Below, piece by piece: positions 50,595 through 58,885 of a stretch of 64,000 nucleotides of DNA. The notes under the pieces are model-generated. The model saw only the letters and a program-made list of their open reading frames with translations, did no database searches and was not told where the DNA came from. Location of the stretch: NCBI GenBank assembly GCA_965261945.1, contig CBDHEF010000002.1, positions 186,001-250,000 on the forward strand, in the 5' to 3' direction. Within the stretch, counting starts at the first letter, position 1. Each line of letters opens with the position of its first letter. Both the position numbers and the translations under genes were made by a program. This stretch comes from VXOI01 sp965261945 (GTDB lineage: Bacteria > Chloroflexota > Dehalococcoidia > Lucifugimonadales > UBA3495).

Positions 50595-51623
50595 ATGATT
50601 CAAGGGATACCCGGACAGGCCAGGCGATTCTCTGGCCACATACTTTCCGCCTCTACTCTGTTACTGGTCTTCGTCCTGGCAGCCTGCGGCGGGGCTGAAG
50701 GGGACAGCGGGAAGCTAAGGGTGGTGACCACCGTGTCGCCGATTACCAGCATCGTGGAAAACATCGGCGGCGACCGGATTCAATTGGAAGGTGTGGTGCC
50801 GGAGGGGGTCAACTCTCACATCTTTGAACCCCAGCCGTCGTTGGCCAGGGTAATCTCCGAAGCCGACCTCATTATCGCCAACGGACTGTTCCTGGAGCAG
50901 CCGATATTGCAATTGGCCGAAGCCAACAAGAAGGACGAAACGCCGATTCTGCGCCTGGGAGACCGGGCCATCTCCCCCGCGCAGTGGCGGTTCGACTTCA
51001 GCTTCCCGGAATCCGAAGGCCACCCCAACCCGCATCTGTGGCCCGACCCAACTATGGGTCTGAAATATGCCGAACTGACGCAGAAACAGTTGGCGTCCCT
51101 CGACCCGGACAACGCGGAATACTACAAGGAGAACCTGGATGCCTTCCGGGAGCGGATTAACGGGATGGATGCTGCCATCCGGGAGTCCGTGTCCACCATA
51201 CCGCCGGAAAACCGGCGCCTTGTAACTTACCACGATTCATGGGCCTACTTCGCCCTGACCTACGGGATGGAAGTCATCGGGGCGGTTCAGCCCTCCGACT
51301 TCGCGGAGCCGTCGGCGCGGGAGATGGCGGAGCTCATCGACCAGATAAGGGAGTTGGGGCTGCCAGCGATTTTCGGTTCTGAAGAGTTTCCCAGCAGAGT
51401 GCTGGAAACCATCGCCAGCGAGGGTAACACCAACTACATCGACCAGCTCGCCGATGACGACCTACCCGGCGCGCCGGGAGACACCGGACATTCCTACTTG
51501 GGTTTAATGCGGCGCAATATGCAGATTATGATTCCCGCATTGGGCGGAAACGCCGATGCCTTTGCCGACGTGGACGTAAGCCCGGTGTTCGAGGGTGAAA
51601 GCGGTGCTGTCTATCCTCAGTAA
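50595..51623 (+). CDS. znuA: Zinc/manganese ABC transporter substrate-binding lipoprotein
   Basis: A 342-residue cluster A-I metal-binding lipoprotein. The signal sequence ends with LLLVFVLAAC, and Cys31 is the lipidation site. Metal ligands expected in the family are His in NSHIFEPQP, His in NPHLWPDP, His in TYHDSWAYFA, and Glu in IFGSEEFPS. It captures Zn or Mn outside the membrane and delivers it to ZnuB. No His-rich loop is present in this protein; instead the adjacent ABC gene carries one. It starts 24 bases after zur. Confidence 0.92.
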   Translation: MIQGIPGQARRFSGHILSASTLLLVFVLAACGGAEGDSGKLRVVTTVSPITSIVENIGGDRIQLEGVVPEGVNSHIFEPQPSLARVISEADLIIANGLFLEQPILQLAEANKKDETPILRLGDRAISPAQWRFDFSFPESEGHPNPHLWPDPTMGLKYAELTQKQLASLDPDNAEYYKENLDAFRERINGMDAAIRESVSTIPPENRRLVTYHDSWAYFALTYGMEVIGAVQPSDFAEPSAREMAELIDQIRELGLPAIFGSEEFPSRVLETIASEGNTNYIDQLADDDLPGAPGDTGHSYLGLMRRNMQIMIPALGGNADAFADVDVSPVFEGESGAVYPQ

Positions 51624-51642
51624 TACCTGCGGCAGCCACCAA

Positions 51643-51712
51643 GAATATCTAACGAGGAATATCTAACGAGGAATATCTAACGAGGAATATCTAACGAGGA
51701 ATATCTAACGAG
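51643..51712. repeat. Five perfect 14-bp tandem repeats
   Basis: The unit GAATATCTAACGAG occurs five times in direct array without mismatch, starting at 51643, 51657, 51671, 51685 and 51699. It fills the gap between znuA and the large ABC gene, ending 28 bases before the ATG. No coding or hairpin explanation; could be a regulatory or slippage-prone element. Confidence 0.95.
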
Positions 51713-51739
51713 CCTTCCCTAGATGGAGGGGATGTAGCC

Positions 51740-54700
51740 ATGTACCTGCATCCGAGACTGCTGTCACTGGCCATGGACGTGCGCTGGCGCATTATCATAT
51801 CCGCCGTGGTGGGTATGCTGGCGGTGTCCGCCGGCGTGGCCCGCCTGGCCGTGGCGGCGCTGATTATCGTCGAGGTGGTGCGCGGCAACGCTACCTTTGA
51901 GTCGTTGACCTGGCCCCTGGTGGTCATGGCGGCGCTCATCGTGGCCCGGACCTGCCTGCAATACCTGCAAGAGGTGATGAGTCACCACACCGCCAGCATG
52001 GTCAAGGTGAAGCTCCGCGAACGGCTCTACGAGCATTCGCTGGCGTTGGGGCCGGGACACTTTGATGCGTCGCGCACCGGCGACGCGCTGATGTCGCTGG
52101 CCGAGGGCGTGGAGCGTCTCGAGGCCTTCTTTGGCCGCTACCTGCCTCAGATGATCGTGGCGGCGCTGGCCCCCTTGGTGATATTCGCCTTCATGGCTCT
52201 GATCGACTTTCGCACGGGCTTGGTCTTCCTGGCCTTCGCGCTGCTGACGCTGGTCATTCCCAACCTCTTCCACCGATGGACCCGTGAGCGGAGCACGGCA
52301 CGCCGCGACGCCTATGGGGCGTTGGGAGCCGAATTCCTGGACGCCGTGCAGGGTCTGGCGACGCTTAAGGCTTTCGGGCAGAGCCGCTCACGCGGCGAAC
52401 TGCTGGCGGAGCGCGCCCGCCACTTGTTCCGCGCGACAATGGGCGTCCTGGCGGCAAACGCCGCCACCGGCGCGTTGACCATCCTCGGAATCACCGGCGG
52501 CGCGGCGGTGGCCCTCGGCTGGGGCGCCGTGCGGGTGAGCGACGGCGAGCTGGAACTCCGGGCGCTGATGATCGTCCTGATGCTGGGCGTCGAGGTCTTT
52601 CGCCCCCTGCGGGAACTGGTGCAGCTTTACCATGACGGCATGATCGCCATGTCCTCGGCGGAGGGCATATTCGCCATCATGGACTCGCCGGTGGCTGTCC
52701 GCGACCCGGAGGGCGCCCCTTCTGGCGAGGCGGCGGCTGATTCCACCGGAAACATCAAGCCCGAAGTCACCTTTGAGAACGTAAGCCACTCATACAGCGA
52801 GGGGCGCCGCCCGGCGTTGCATGACCTGTCCTTTACCCTGCGAGAGGGCGAGACTCTGGGCCTTGTCGGCCCCAGCGGAGCGGGAAAGTCCACCATAGTC
52901 TGGCTCATCCTTCGCTTCTTCGACCCGCAGCAGGGGGTCATACGCCTGGGCGGGCGCGATGTGCGAGACATACCCCTTGGCGAGCTGCGGGAGCAGGTGT
53001 CGGTGGTAACCCAGGACACCTACCTGTTCCACGGCACGGTGGCCGACAATCTCCGGTTCGGCAATCCCGGCGCCACTCAAGCGCAACTGGAAGAGGCCGC
53101 CCGCGCCGCCAACTCCCACGAATTCATCAGCCACCTGTCCGGCGGCTATGACACGGTGGTCGGCGAAAGGGCCGTGCGGCTTTCCGGCGGGCAGAAGCAG
53201 CGCATTGCCATCGCCCGCGCCCTGCTCAAGGACGCCCCAATCCTGATCCTCGACGAGGCCCTTTCCAGTGTTGACGCCGAGAACGAGGCGCTGATACAGC
53301 AGGCCCTCGACCGGCTGATGGAAGGCCGCACGACTCTGATAATCGCCCATCGCCTGTCCAGCGTGGTCAACGCCGACCGCATTCTGGTGCTGGACGATGG
53401 CCGGCTGCTGGAAACGGGCAGCCACGGAGAGCTGGTCACGATGGGCGGACTCTACGCCAGCCTGATGGCCCAGCAGCAGGAGCGGCCGGACTTTGTAATT
53501 CAGCCCGCAGAGGGCGCGCCAGTCGAGGACCAGCCGGCATCCGCGCCAGTGGATATCAGCGCCTTCGTCCCCCAACCGGCGCACCAGGGTCATGGAGACC
53601 ATCACCACGCGGCGCCGCAGGTCCATCGCCGCGACCAAGAAGGCGAGCATCAGCATACGGCCCACGACCCCACTCCTGAACGTCATGGGCCTGAACATCA
53701 TGGGCATGAGCATCCTCATCATGCTGAGCCGCAGCCGCATCGCCGGGAACATGATGGCGCCCAGCGCCATGCCTCCCATGCCCCCGACGCGGAAAGCCAC
53801 GGCTCGCAGCCGGATGCGTCGGCCTTCATGCCCCAGCCCGCGCACGGCGAGCATGGCGATCACCACCATGCCGCTCCGGCTGCCCGGCATCACGACGAAC
53901 ACGCGCACGGCGACGGCCCTCGCACTCTTGGCATCATTGCGGTGTGGGCCCGGCTTCTGGGCATGGTCAAGCCGTGGCGCAACGAACTGGTCCTGACCTT
54001 CCTGCTGGGCGTGGCCCATCACGGCACGGCCATCGGGGTCGGCGTGGTAGGCGCCCTGCTGGTTGGGCAGGTAATTACTGGCGGAGAGTTGACGCTGCTG
54101 CTGATACTGCTGGCCGTTTTGACGCCGCTGGCCGCGCTCTTCATCTGGACGGAATCATGGGTGGCCCACGACCTGGCCTACCGGCTGCTGGCGGAAATGA
54201 GGGTTGACGTTTACCGCAAGCTCGACCCCCTCGCCCCCGCCTACATGACCCGACGGCGCTCCGGCGATTTGGTCAGTGTGGTCGGGGGGGACGTGGAGAC
54301 GGTGGAGTTCTTCTTTGCCCACACCATTACACCCGCCTTCACTGCCGTGGTGGTGCCGGGCGTGGTTGTCGCGGTGCTGGCGGTCATCGCGTGGCCCATG
54401 GCCCTGGCCGTGGCGCCCTTCCTGGTGGCCGTGGCCCTCAGCCCCTTCTTCGCCCAGAGGCGCTCCGAGCGGTTGGGCGAGGAGTTGAGGCAGCAGTTGG
54501 GCGACGTACACGCTCACATGGTGGACAGCATCCAGGGGATGCGGGAAATCTCTGCCTTCGGGCGCGGTCCGTCCCGCACCGCCGAGATGGTGGCCAACAG
54601 TTGGCGCTTCGCCCACATCCAGCTCCAATTCCTCAAGGAGCGGGCCTTCCAGATTGGGTTCATAGAGGCCATGACCGCGCTGGGCGGGCTGGTGGTGCTG

Positions 54701-55831
54701 ACCGTGGGTGTCTGGCTGCTGACCGACAATGTGATATCGCGCCCCGAACTCATCCTGGCGGTGGTTCTCTCGGTGGCGGCCTTCGCCCCGGTGTCGGACC
54801 TCGCCCGCACTATGAAACAGTTGATGGAAACGCTGGCGGCATCCCGGAGGCTGTTCGCCATCCACGATGAGCCGGTGCCGGTTACAGACGGTCCCGGCGT
54901 GGACGGAATTCCTTCTTCCTCCTCCGGCGGCAGGCTGCAAGCAGACCATCATGCCGTCGCGCCGTCTGTGGTCTTCAAGGCCGTCGGTTTCGACTACGGC
55001 CCCGGGGAGCCGCAGGCGCTTCACGAGGTTACCTTCGAGGTCGAGCCGGGCCACACTGTCGCGCTGGTGGGCCGGTCCGGCGCCGGCAAGACCACCTGCG
55101 CCAACCTCGCCATGAGATTCTGGGACCCGGCCACCGGCTCGGTACAACTGGACGGGCACGACATCCGGGAATTCAAGCTGGATGATCTGCGGCAGCAAAT
55201 TGCGCTGGTGTCGCAGGACACCTACCTGTTCAACGCCAGTGTCCGCGACAATATCATGCTGGGCCGTCCCGATGCTTCCGCCGCCGAACTGGAGGCGGCG
55301 GCGCGGCAGGCCAATTGTCACGACTTCATAGCCGCCTTCCCCGACGGTTACGACACCATCGTCGGCGAGCGTGGGATGCAGCTATCCGGCGGCCAGAGAC
55401 AGCGCATCGCCATCGCCCGCGCCCTGCTCAAGAACGCGCCGGTACTCATCCTGGACGAGGCCACCTCCCACCTCGACGCGGTGAGTGAAAGCCAGCTCAG
55501 GCAGGCGCTGGAGAATCTGATGCAGGGGCGCACCACCCTGGTCATCGCCCACCGGCTGTCGACAATTCGCAACGCCGATCGCATCGTGGTGCTGGACCAC
55601 GGCGAGGCGGTCGAACAGGGCAGCCATCAGGAACTGCTGGAGCGCCACGGCCTGTACGCCCAGTTGGTCGCCACCCAGCTTGTGAGCGCCACCAACGGCA
55701 GCGCCTCGCACCAGGAAGAGGACGGCCACCACGACACCCCCGGCAAGCATGAACGGGTTGCGCCGTTGCCCGCCGAGTGGACCGGCCCAGGCACGTCAAA
55801 CCCGGTGGGTGGTCATCATCACCAGCATTAG
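51740..55831 (+). CDS. Fused tandem ABC half-transporters with a His-rich linker
   Basis: A 1363-residue protein made of two exporter-type half-transporters. Half one: membrane domain (about residues 1-310), ATPase with Walker A GPSGAGKST (near 378), signature LSGGQKQRIAIARAL (near 480), Walker B ILILDEA. Linker (about 610-725) has roughly 30 His in 110 residues, including two repeats of the form SAF(V/M)PQPAH...HGDHHHAAP. Half two: membrane domain (about 730-1050), Walker A GRSGAGKTT (near 1112), LSGGQRQRIAIARAL, ILDEATSHLD. The C-terminus ends GGHHHQH. It lies between znuA and znuC, with its ribosome-binding site GGAGGGG. Both halves resemble CydD/CydC and MsbA-like exporters. The His-rich linker suggests metal binding or sensing; the substrate is unknown. 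Confidence 0.92.
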   Translation: MYLHPRLLSLAMDVRWRIIISAVVGMLAVSAGVARLAVAALIIVEVVRGNATFESLTWPLVVMAALIVARTCLQYLQEVMSHHTASMVKVKLRERLYEHSLALGPGHFDASRTGDALMSLAEGVERLEAFFGRYLPQMIVAALAPLVIFAFMALIDFRTGLVFLAFALLTLVIPNLFHRWTRERSTARRDAYGALGAEFLDAVQGLATLKAFGQSRSRGELLAERARHLFRATMGVLAANAATGALTILGITGGAAVALGWGAVRVSDGELELRALMIVLMLGVEVFRPLRELVQLYHDGMIAMSSAEGIFAIMDSPVAVRDPEGAPSGEAAADSTGNIKPEVTFENVSHSYSEGRRPALHDLSFTLREGETLGLVGPSGAGKSTIVWLILRFFDPQQGVIRLGGRDVRDIPLGELREQVSVVTQDTYLFHGTVADNLRFGNPGATQAQLEEAARAANSHEFISHLSGGYDTVVGERAVRLSGGQKQRIAIARALLKDAPILILDEALSSVDAENEALIQQALDRLMEGRTTLIIAHRLSSVVNADRILVLDDGRLLETGSHGELVTMGGLYASLMAQQQERPDFVIQPAEGAPVEDQPASAPVDISAFVPQPAHQGHGDHHHAAPQVHRRDQEGEHQHTAHDPTPERHGPEHHGHEHPHHAEPQPHRREHDGAQRHASHAPDAESHGSQPDASAFMPQPAHGEHGDHHHAAPAARHHDEHAHGDGPRTLGIIAVWARLLGMVKPWRNELVLTFLLGVAHHGTAIGVGVVGALLVGQVITGGELTLLLILLAVLTPLAALFIWTESWVAHDLAYRLLAEMRVDVYRKLDPLAPAYMTRRRSGDLVSVVGGDVETVEFFFAHTITPAFTAVVVPGVVVAVLAVIAWPMALAVAPFLVAVALSPFFAQRRSERLGEELRQQLGDVHAHMVDSIQGMREISAFGRGPSRTAEMVANSWRFAHIQLQFLKERAFQIGFIEAMTALGGLVVLTVGVWLLTDNVISRPELILAVVLSVAAFAPVSDLARTMKQLMETLAASRRLFAIHDEPVPVTDGPGVDGIPSSSSGGRLQADHHAVAPSVVFKAVGFDYGPGEPQALHEVTFEVEPGHTVALVGRSGAGKTTCANLAMRFWDPATGSVQLDGHDIREFKLDDLRQQIALVSQDTYLFNASVRDNIMLGRPDASAAELEAAARQANCHDFIAAFPDGYDTIVGERGMQLSGGQRQRIAIARALLKNAPVLILDEATSHLDAVSESQLRQALENLMQGRTTLVIAHRLSTIRNADRIVVLDHGEAVEQGSHQELLERHGLYAQLVATQLVSATNGSASHQEEDGHHDTPGKHERVAPLPAEWTGPGTSNPVGGHHHQH

Positions 55832-55920
55832 CCAATACCATTTCGTCATAATCCGGCGGTGCCCCAGACAGTCAAGGCGCGTTAGAAACAGGCATTCTCA
55901 GGCGAAGGCAAAGCAGAGCG

Positions 55921-56781
55921 ATGTTACACCCCCTTCCGCACGAACACCGTTCCGGCGTTCCACTGGTGGAAATCAACCGTTTATCCTGCGGCTACGAGAA
56001 GCAGAGGGTACTCCAGGGAGTCAACCTGCAAATCATGCGGGGTGACTTTGTCGGGCTGCTGGGCCCCAGCGGGTCCGGTAAGACCACGCTGCTGCGCGCC
56101 ATGCTGGGCGCCGTGGACGTGTACGAGGGCGAGGTGATAATCGAGGGCGCAAGGGCGTCGGAGCGCCGGCCGCGTATCGGCTATGTTCCCCAACTGGAGA
56201 CCATCGACTGGAACTTTCCGGTAACTGTCCGGGAAGTGGTGATGATGGGCCGGACCATGTCGAACCGCTTCTTCCCCTGGTTTCGCCGAGAGGAAAAAGA
56301 GCTTGCCGACCACATGATGGGGCAGTTGGGCATCCTCCACCTGGCCGGACGACACATCCGCGAGTTGTCCGGCGGGCAGCAGCAGCGGGCGTTCCTGGCC
56401 CGCGCGCTGGTGAGCAACCCATCCATCCTGCTGCTGGACGAGCCGACCTCCGGCGTCGACGTGAAGACCCGGGACGACGTGATGCACCTGCTCCATGACC
56501 TGAATCACGAGGGCGTGACCATCGTCATAACCACCCACGAGATTAACGCTGTGGCGGTCCACCTGCCGCGCCTGGTCTGCCTGTCCGGGCGCGTGCTGGC
56601 GGAGGGTACGCCCTATGAAGTCATAACCACCGAGGTGCTGCGCCAGACCTATGGCGCGGAAATGCCCGTAATCCACTATGAAGGAATGCCAATAGTGGCC
56701 GAAAGCCCACACCGCTATGGCCGCAACGGCGGCAACGGCGACGGTGAGGAGCAAGTCGGCCACAGCCACAGTCATGCTTGA
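55921..56781 (+). CDS. znuC: Zinc/manganese ABC transporter ATP-binding protein
   Basis: A 286-residue ATPase of the metal-uptake (cluster A-I) class. Walker A is GPSGSGKTT at about residues 49-57, IGYVPQLETIDWNFPVTVREVVMMGR is the typical ZnuC/MntB Q-loop region, then the signature LSGGQQQRAFLARAL and Walker B ILLLDEPTSGVD. The C-terminus ends in a His-rich HSHSHA. Its stop overlaps the znuB start by eight bases. It powers the ZnuB channel; together with ZnuA the set is complete, so the separate fused ABC protein is not needed for uptake. Confidence 0.93.
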   Translation: MLHPLPHEHRSGVPLVEINRLSCGYEKQRVLQGVNLQIMRGDFVGLLGPSGSGKTTLLRAMLGAVDVYEGEVIIEGARASERRPRIGYVPQLETIDWNFPVTVREVVMMGRTMSNRFFPWFRREEKELADHMMGQLGILHLAGRHIRELSGGQQQRAFLARALVSNPSILLLDEPTSGVDVKTRDDVMHLLHDLNHEGVTIVITTHEINAVAVHLPRLVCLSGRVLAEGTPYEVITTEVLRQTYGAEMPVIHYEGMPIVAESPHRYGRNGGNGDGEEQVGHSHSHA

Positions 56782-57679
56782 TGTAATACTTGAACCCTTC
56801 GGTTACCCGTTCATTGTTCGTGGAATGGCAGCCGCTATACTGGCCGGCGCTCTGTGCGGAGGCATAGGCGTCTACGTTGTCCTGAAGCGCATGGCCTATA
56901 TCGGCCATGGGCTGGCCCATGCCGTTCTGGGCGGCGCCGTGGTGTCCTTTGTGATGTCGGTCAACTTTCTGATCGGGTCAACGGTTTGGGGATTCCTCTG
57001 CGCCCAGCTCATCACTCTCACTGCGAAAAAGCGAAAAATCGCCTACGACGCCGCCATCGGCGTGATTACCACCGCCAGCTTCGCCGTCGGCATCGTCCTG
57101 ATAAGCCGCTACAAGAGCTTCACCCGCGACTTCGAGACAGCCCTGTTCGGCAACATCGTCGGGGTTACCGGGGGAGACCTGGTGGCCTTGGCGGCAGTTA
57201 CCGGCGCGACGGCCCTGGTGCTGTTCGTGGCCTACAAGCACTTCCTCTTCACCACCTTTGACGGCGACGTTGCCCAGTTTTACGGCGTCCCGACCGGGTG
57301 GGTGGAGGCGGTGTTCTCGCTGGTGTTGGCGGGCGCCATCGTCGTCTCCCTCCAGGTGCTGGGCGTCCTGCTCATAGCCGGGGCCACGGTCATACCTCCG
57401 GTCTCGGCGCGGATGCTGACCGACAGCTTCCCCCGGATGCTGATGCTGTCCGCCGGAATAGGGGCGGTCTGCGGCTTCCTTGGCATATACCTGAGCTACT
57501 TCGCGGACGTGTCATCGGGAGCAACCATCGTGCTGGTGGAAGCGGCGGTGTTCGCTACGGTGATGGCATACTCCAACCTGCGTTCCCGCTTGGTCACCGC
57601 CCGCAGACGGGAGCCCGCAATGTCCGCAGAGGCTTCCCTGCCCCCTGAGCCGTCGCCGGTAAAGACGGAAGGGGACTGA
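56774..57679 (+). CDS. znuB: Zinc/manganese ABC transporter permease
   Basis: A 301-residue permease with about eight or nine membrane helices. It has the family sequences ALCGGIGVYVVLKRMAYIGHGLAHAVLGG and VLGVLLIAGATVIPPVSARML. It forms the channel for ZnuA-delivered metal. The start is ATG 56774, inside the end of znuC. The C-terminal cytoplasmic tail is about 35 residues and Pro/Glu-rich. Followed by a dispersed repeat and a terminator. Confidence 0.92.
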   Translation: MLDVILEPFGYPFIVRGMAAAILAGALCGGIGVYVVLKRMAYIGHGLAHAVLGGAVVSFVMSVNFLIGSTVWGFLCAQLITLTAKKRKIAYDAAIGVITTASFAVGIVLISRYKSFTRDFETALFGNIVGVTGGDLVALAAVTGATALVLFVAYKHFLFTTFDGDVAQFYGVPTGWVEAVFSLVLAGAIVVSLQVLGVLLIAGATVIPPVSARMLTDSFPRMLMLSAGIGAVCGFLGIYLSYFADVSSGATIVLVEAAVFATVMAYSNLRSRLVTARRREPAMSAEASLPPEPSPVKTEGD

Positions 57680-57686
57680 CGGGAAA

Positions 57687-57724
57687 GACGCCCTCGCCCC
57701 AACCCTCTCCCGGAGGGAGAGGGG
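57687..57724. repeat. Dispersed repeat after znuB
   Basis: ACGCCCTCGCCCCAACCCTCTCCCGGAGGGAGAGG, reverse orientation: tail CCCTCGCCCC first, then the CCTCTCC-CGGAGGGAGAGG hairpin. Confidence 0.65.
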
Positions 57725-57738
57725 ATATATCTGAAACG

Positions 57739-57776
57739 GAGAGGCCCCGGCAAAACCGCCGGGGCCTCTCTTCATG
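57739..57776. terminator. Bidirectional terminator between znuB and the cupin gene
   Basis: Perfect 13-base arms GAGAGGCCCCGGC (57739-57751) and GCCGGGGCCTCTC (57758-57770) with a six-base loop, followed by TTCATG. It lies between converging genes. Confidence 0.75.
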
Positions 57777-57825
57777 TCCAAGACTGGGAACTTTCTCCAA
57801 GATTGGGAACCTTGCGGGCGGTCGC

Positions 57826-58209
57826 TTATGCCTCGGTCTGCTCGGTTTGGCTGCCCTTGACTGTGATGGTGATGTGAGCCATCGCGGTTTCGTCGGGGGC
57901 GCCGTGCCAGTGGTTCTCGCCGGCGGGGATGACCACCACGTCGCCCTGGCTGACCTCGAGAACCTCGTCATCGTTGGCAACCTTGCCCTTGCCCTCGGTG
58001 ATGACCAGGATCTGGTCGCCAGAATGAATGTGGAACTTGTTCCGGGCGCCGGCGTCAAAGGCCACGATGGCAAAGTTGAAGTTGTTGGAATCCGCCGGGT
58101 CCAGGATGGACTGCCGCCATACCTGCGTTCCGGTCATCAGTCCGCCGCTGCCCAGCGGGGCCATGTCGGCCTGGGTCCTGGGGATGTCGCTCATGGTTAC
58201 TTTCTTCAC
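57826..58209 (-). CDS. Cupin domain protein
   Basis: A 127-residue single-cupin protein. Cupin motif 1 is FHIHSGDQILVITEGKG, with two histidines and the spacing G-x5-H-x-H. Motif 2 is GDVVVIPAGENHWHGA. Together they give a 3-His/1-Glu-like metal site. Such small cupins may be dioxygenases, isomerases or stress-response proteins. It starts at a GTG (58209) with AGGAG eight bases upstream. No operon partner is evident. Confidence 0.85.
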   Translation of the reverse strand: MKKVTMSDIPRTQADMAPLGSGGLMTGTQVWRQSILDPADSNNFNFAIVAFDAGARNKFHIHSGDQILVITEGKGKVANDDEVLEVSQGDVVVIPAGENHWHGAPDETAMAHITITVKGSQTEQTEA

Positions 58210-58340
58210 TGTCTACTCTCCTGTGTTGCGCTGATTGCCGCGCCGTATGGCATGGCGATTCAGGGCGGTTCACGCCATCGATAATCATACAATCGGCTGG
58301 CGGCGTAGTCCAGCAGCGGGCATTGCATCGCAGAATTTCT

Positions 58341-58452
58341 AATTCCCTCTCCCTGGAGGGAGAAGGATAGCGTTAGGGTGAAATGCAGGGAGCGGAAAAT
58401 GGTCGGCTACCGAAGGGGAAGCCCCCAGGCTGACCCTACCCGGAGGGAGAGG
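58341..58452. repeat. Two dispersed repeats upstream of the cupin gene
   Basis: TTCCCTCTCCCTGGAGGGAGAAGG followed by ATAGCGTTAGGGTGAAA (58341-58385), then a truncated second copy GACCCTACCCGGAGGGAGAGGG (58430-58452). They fill much of the 265-base gap before the next gene. Confidence 0.6.
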
Positions 58453-58474
58453 GAATCGTTGAAAGGGCCTGCCG

Positions 58475-58858
58475 TCACCCGCTGCGGCGCATCTCCTCCA
58501 GTGATTCGGCAATGGCGCGCGCCAGAGCGCCGGGGCGCTCGGCGTATTCCGGCGTGGGATACCACTCGTAGTCGAAGCTGTTCAGCGAGGTTCCCTCGAT
58601 GCTGCAACGCAGGTCAGACACCACCACCTGGAAGCCGAGCTTCTCGGTCGCCTGCTCCGCCAGCATATCCAGCACCAGGTCGGGGCAGCCGAAGACCACC
58701 AGGAACCCGCCCTGCCTGCCGTCGCTGGAGGCGTCGGACACGCGGGCGCGGAACACCGGCCCGAAGAGGTCGAATTCCACGATAGTATAGGGACGCTCCG
58801 GCACGTTGTAATCCGGCCACCCGATGAAGATGCTGCCGCCCACTTCCCAATGGTGCAT
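58475..58858 (-). CDS. Hypothetical protein downstream of an amidohydrolase
   Basis: A 127-residue soluble protein that I do not recognise: MHHWEVGGSIFIGWPDYNVPERPY at the start, then DLRCSIEGTSLNSFDYEWYPTPEYAERPG near the end. No membrane segment, metal motif or repeat stands out. It starts 27 bases after the amidohydrolase gene on the same strand, so it is likely in that operon and may act on the same metabolite. Confidence 0.6.
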   Translation of the reverse strand: MHHWEVGGSIFIGWPDYNVPERPYTIVEFDLFGPVFRARVSDASSDGRQGGFLVVFGCPDLVLDMLAEQATEKLGFQVVVSDLRCSIEGTSLNSFDYEWYPTPEYAERPGALARAIAESLEEMRRSG

Positions 58859-58885
58859 ACGCTTCTACCCGATCTCGTTGAAAGG

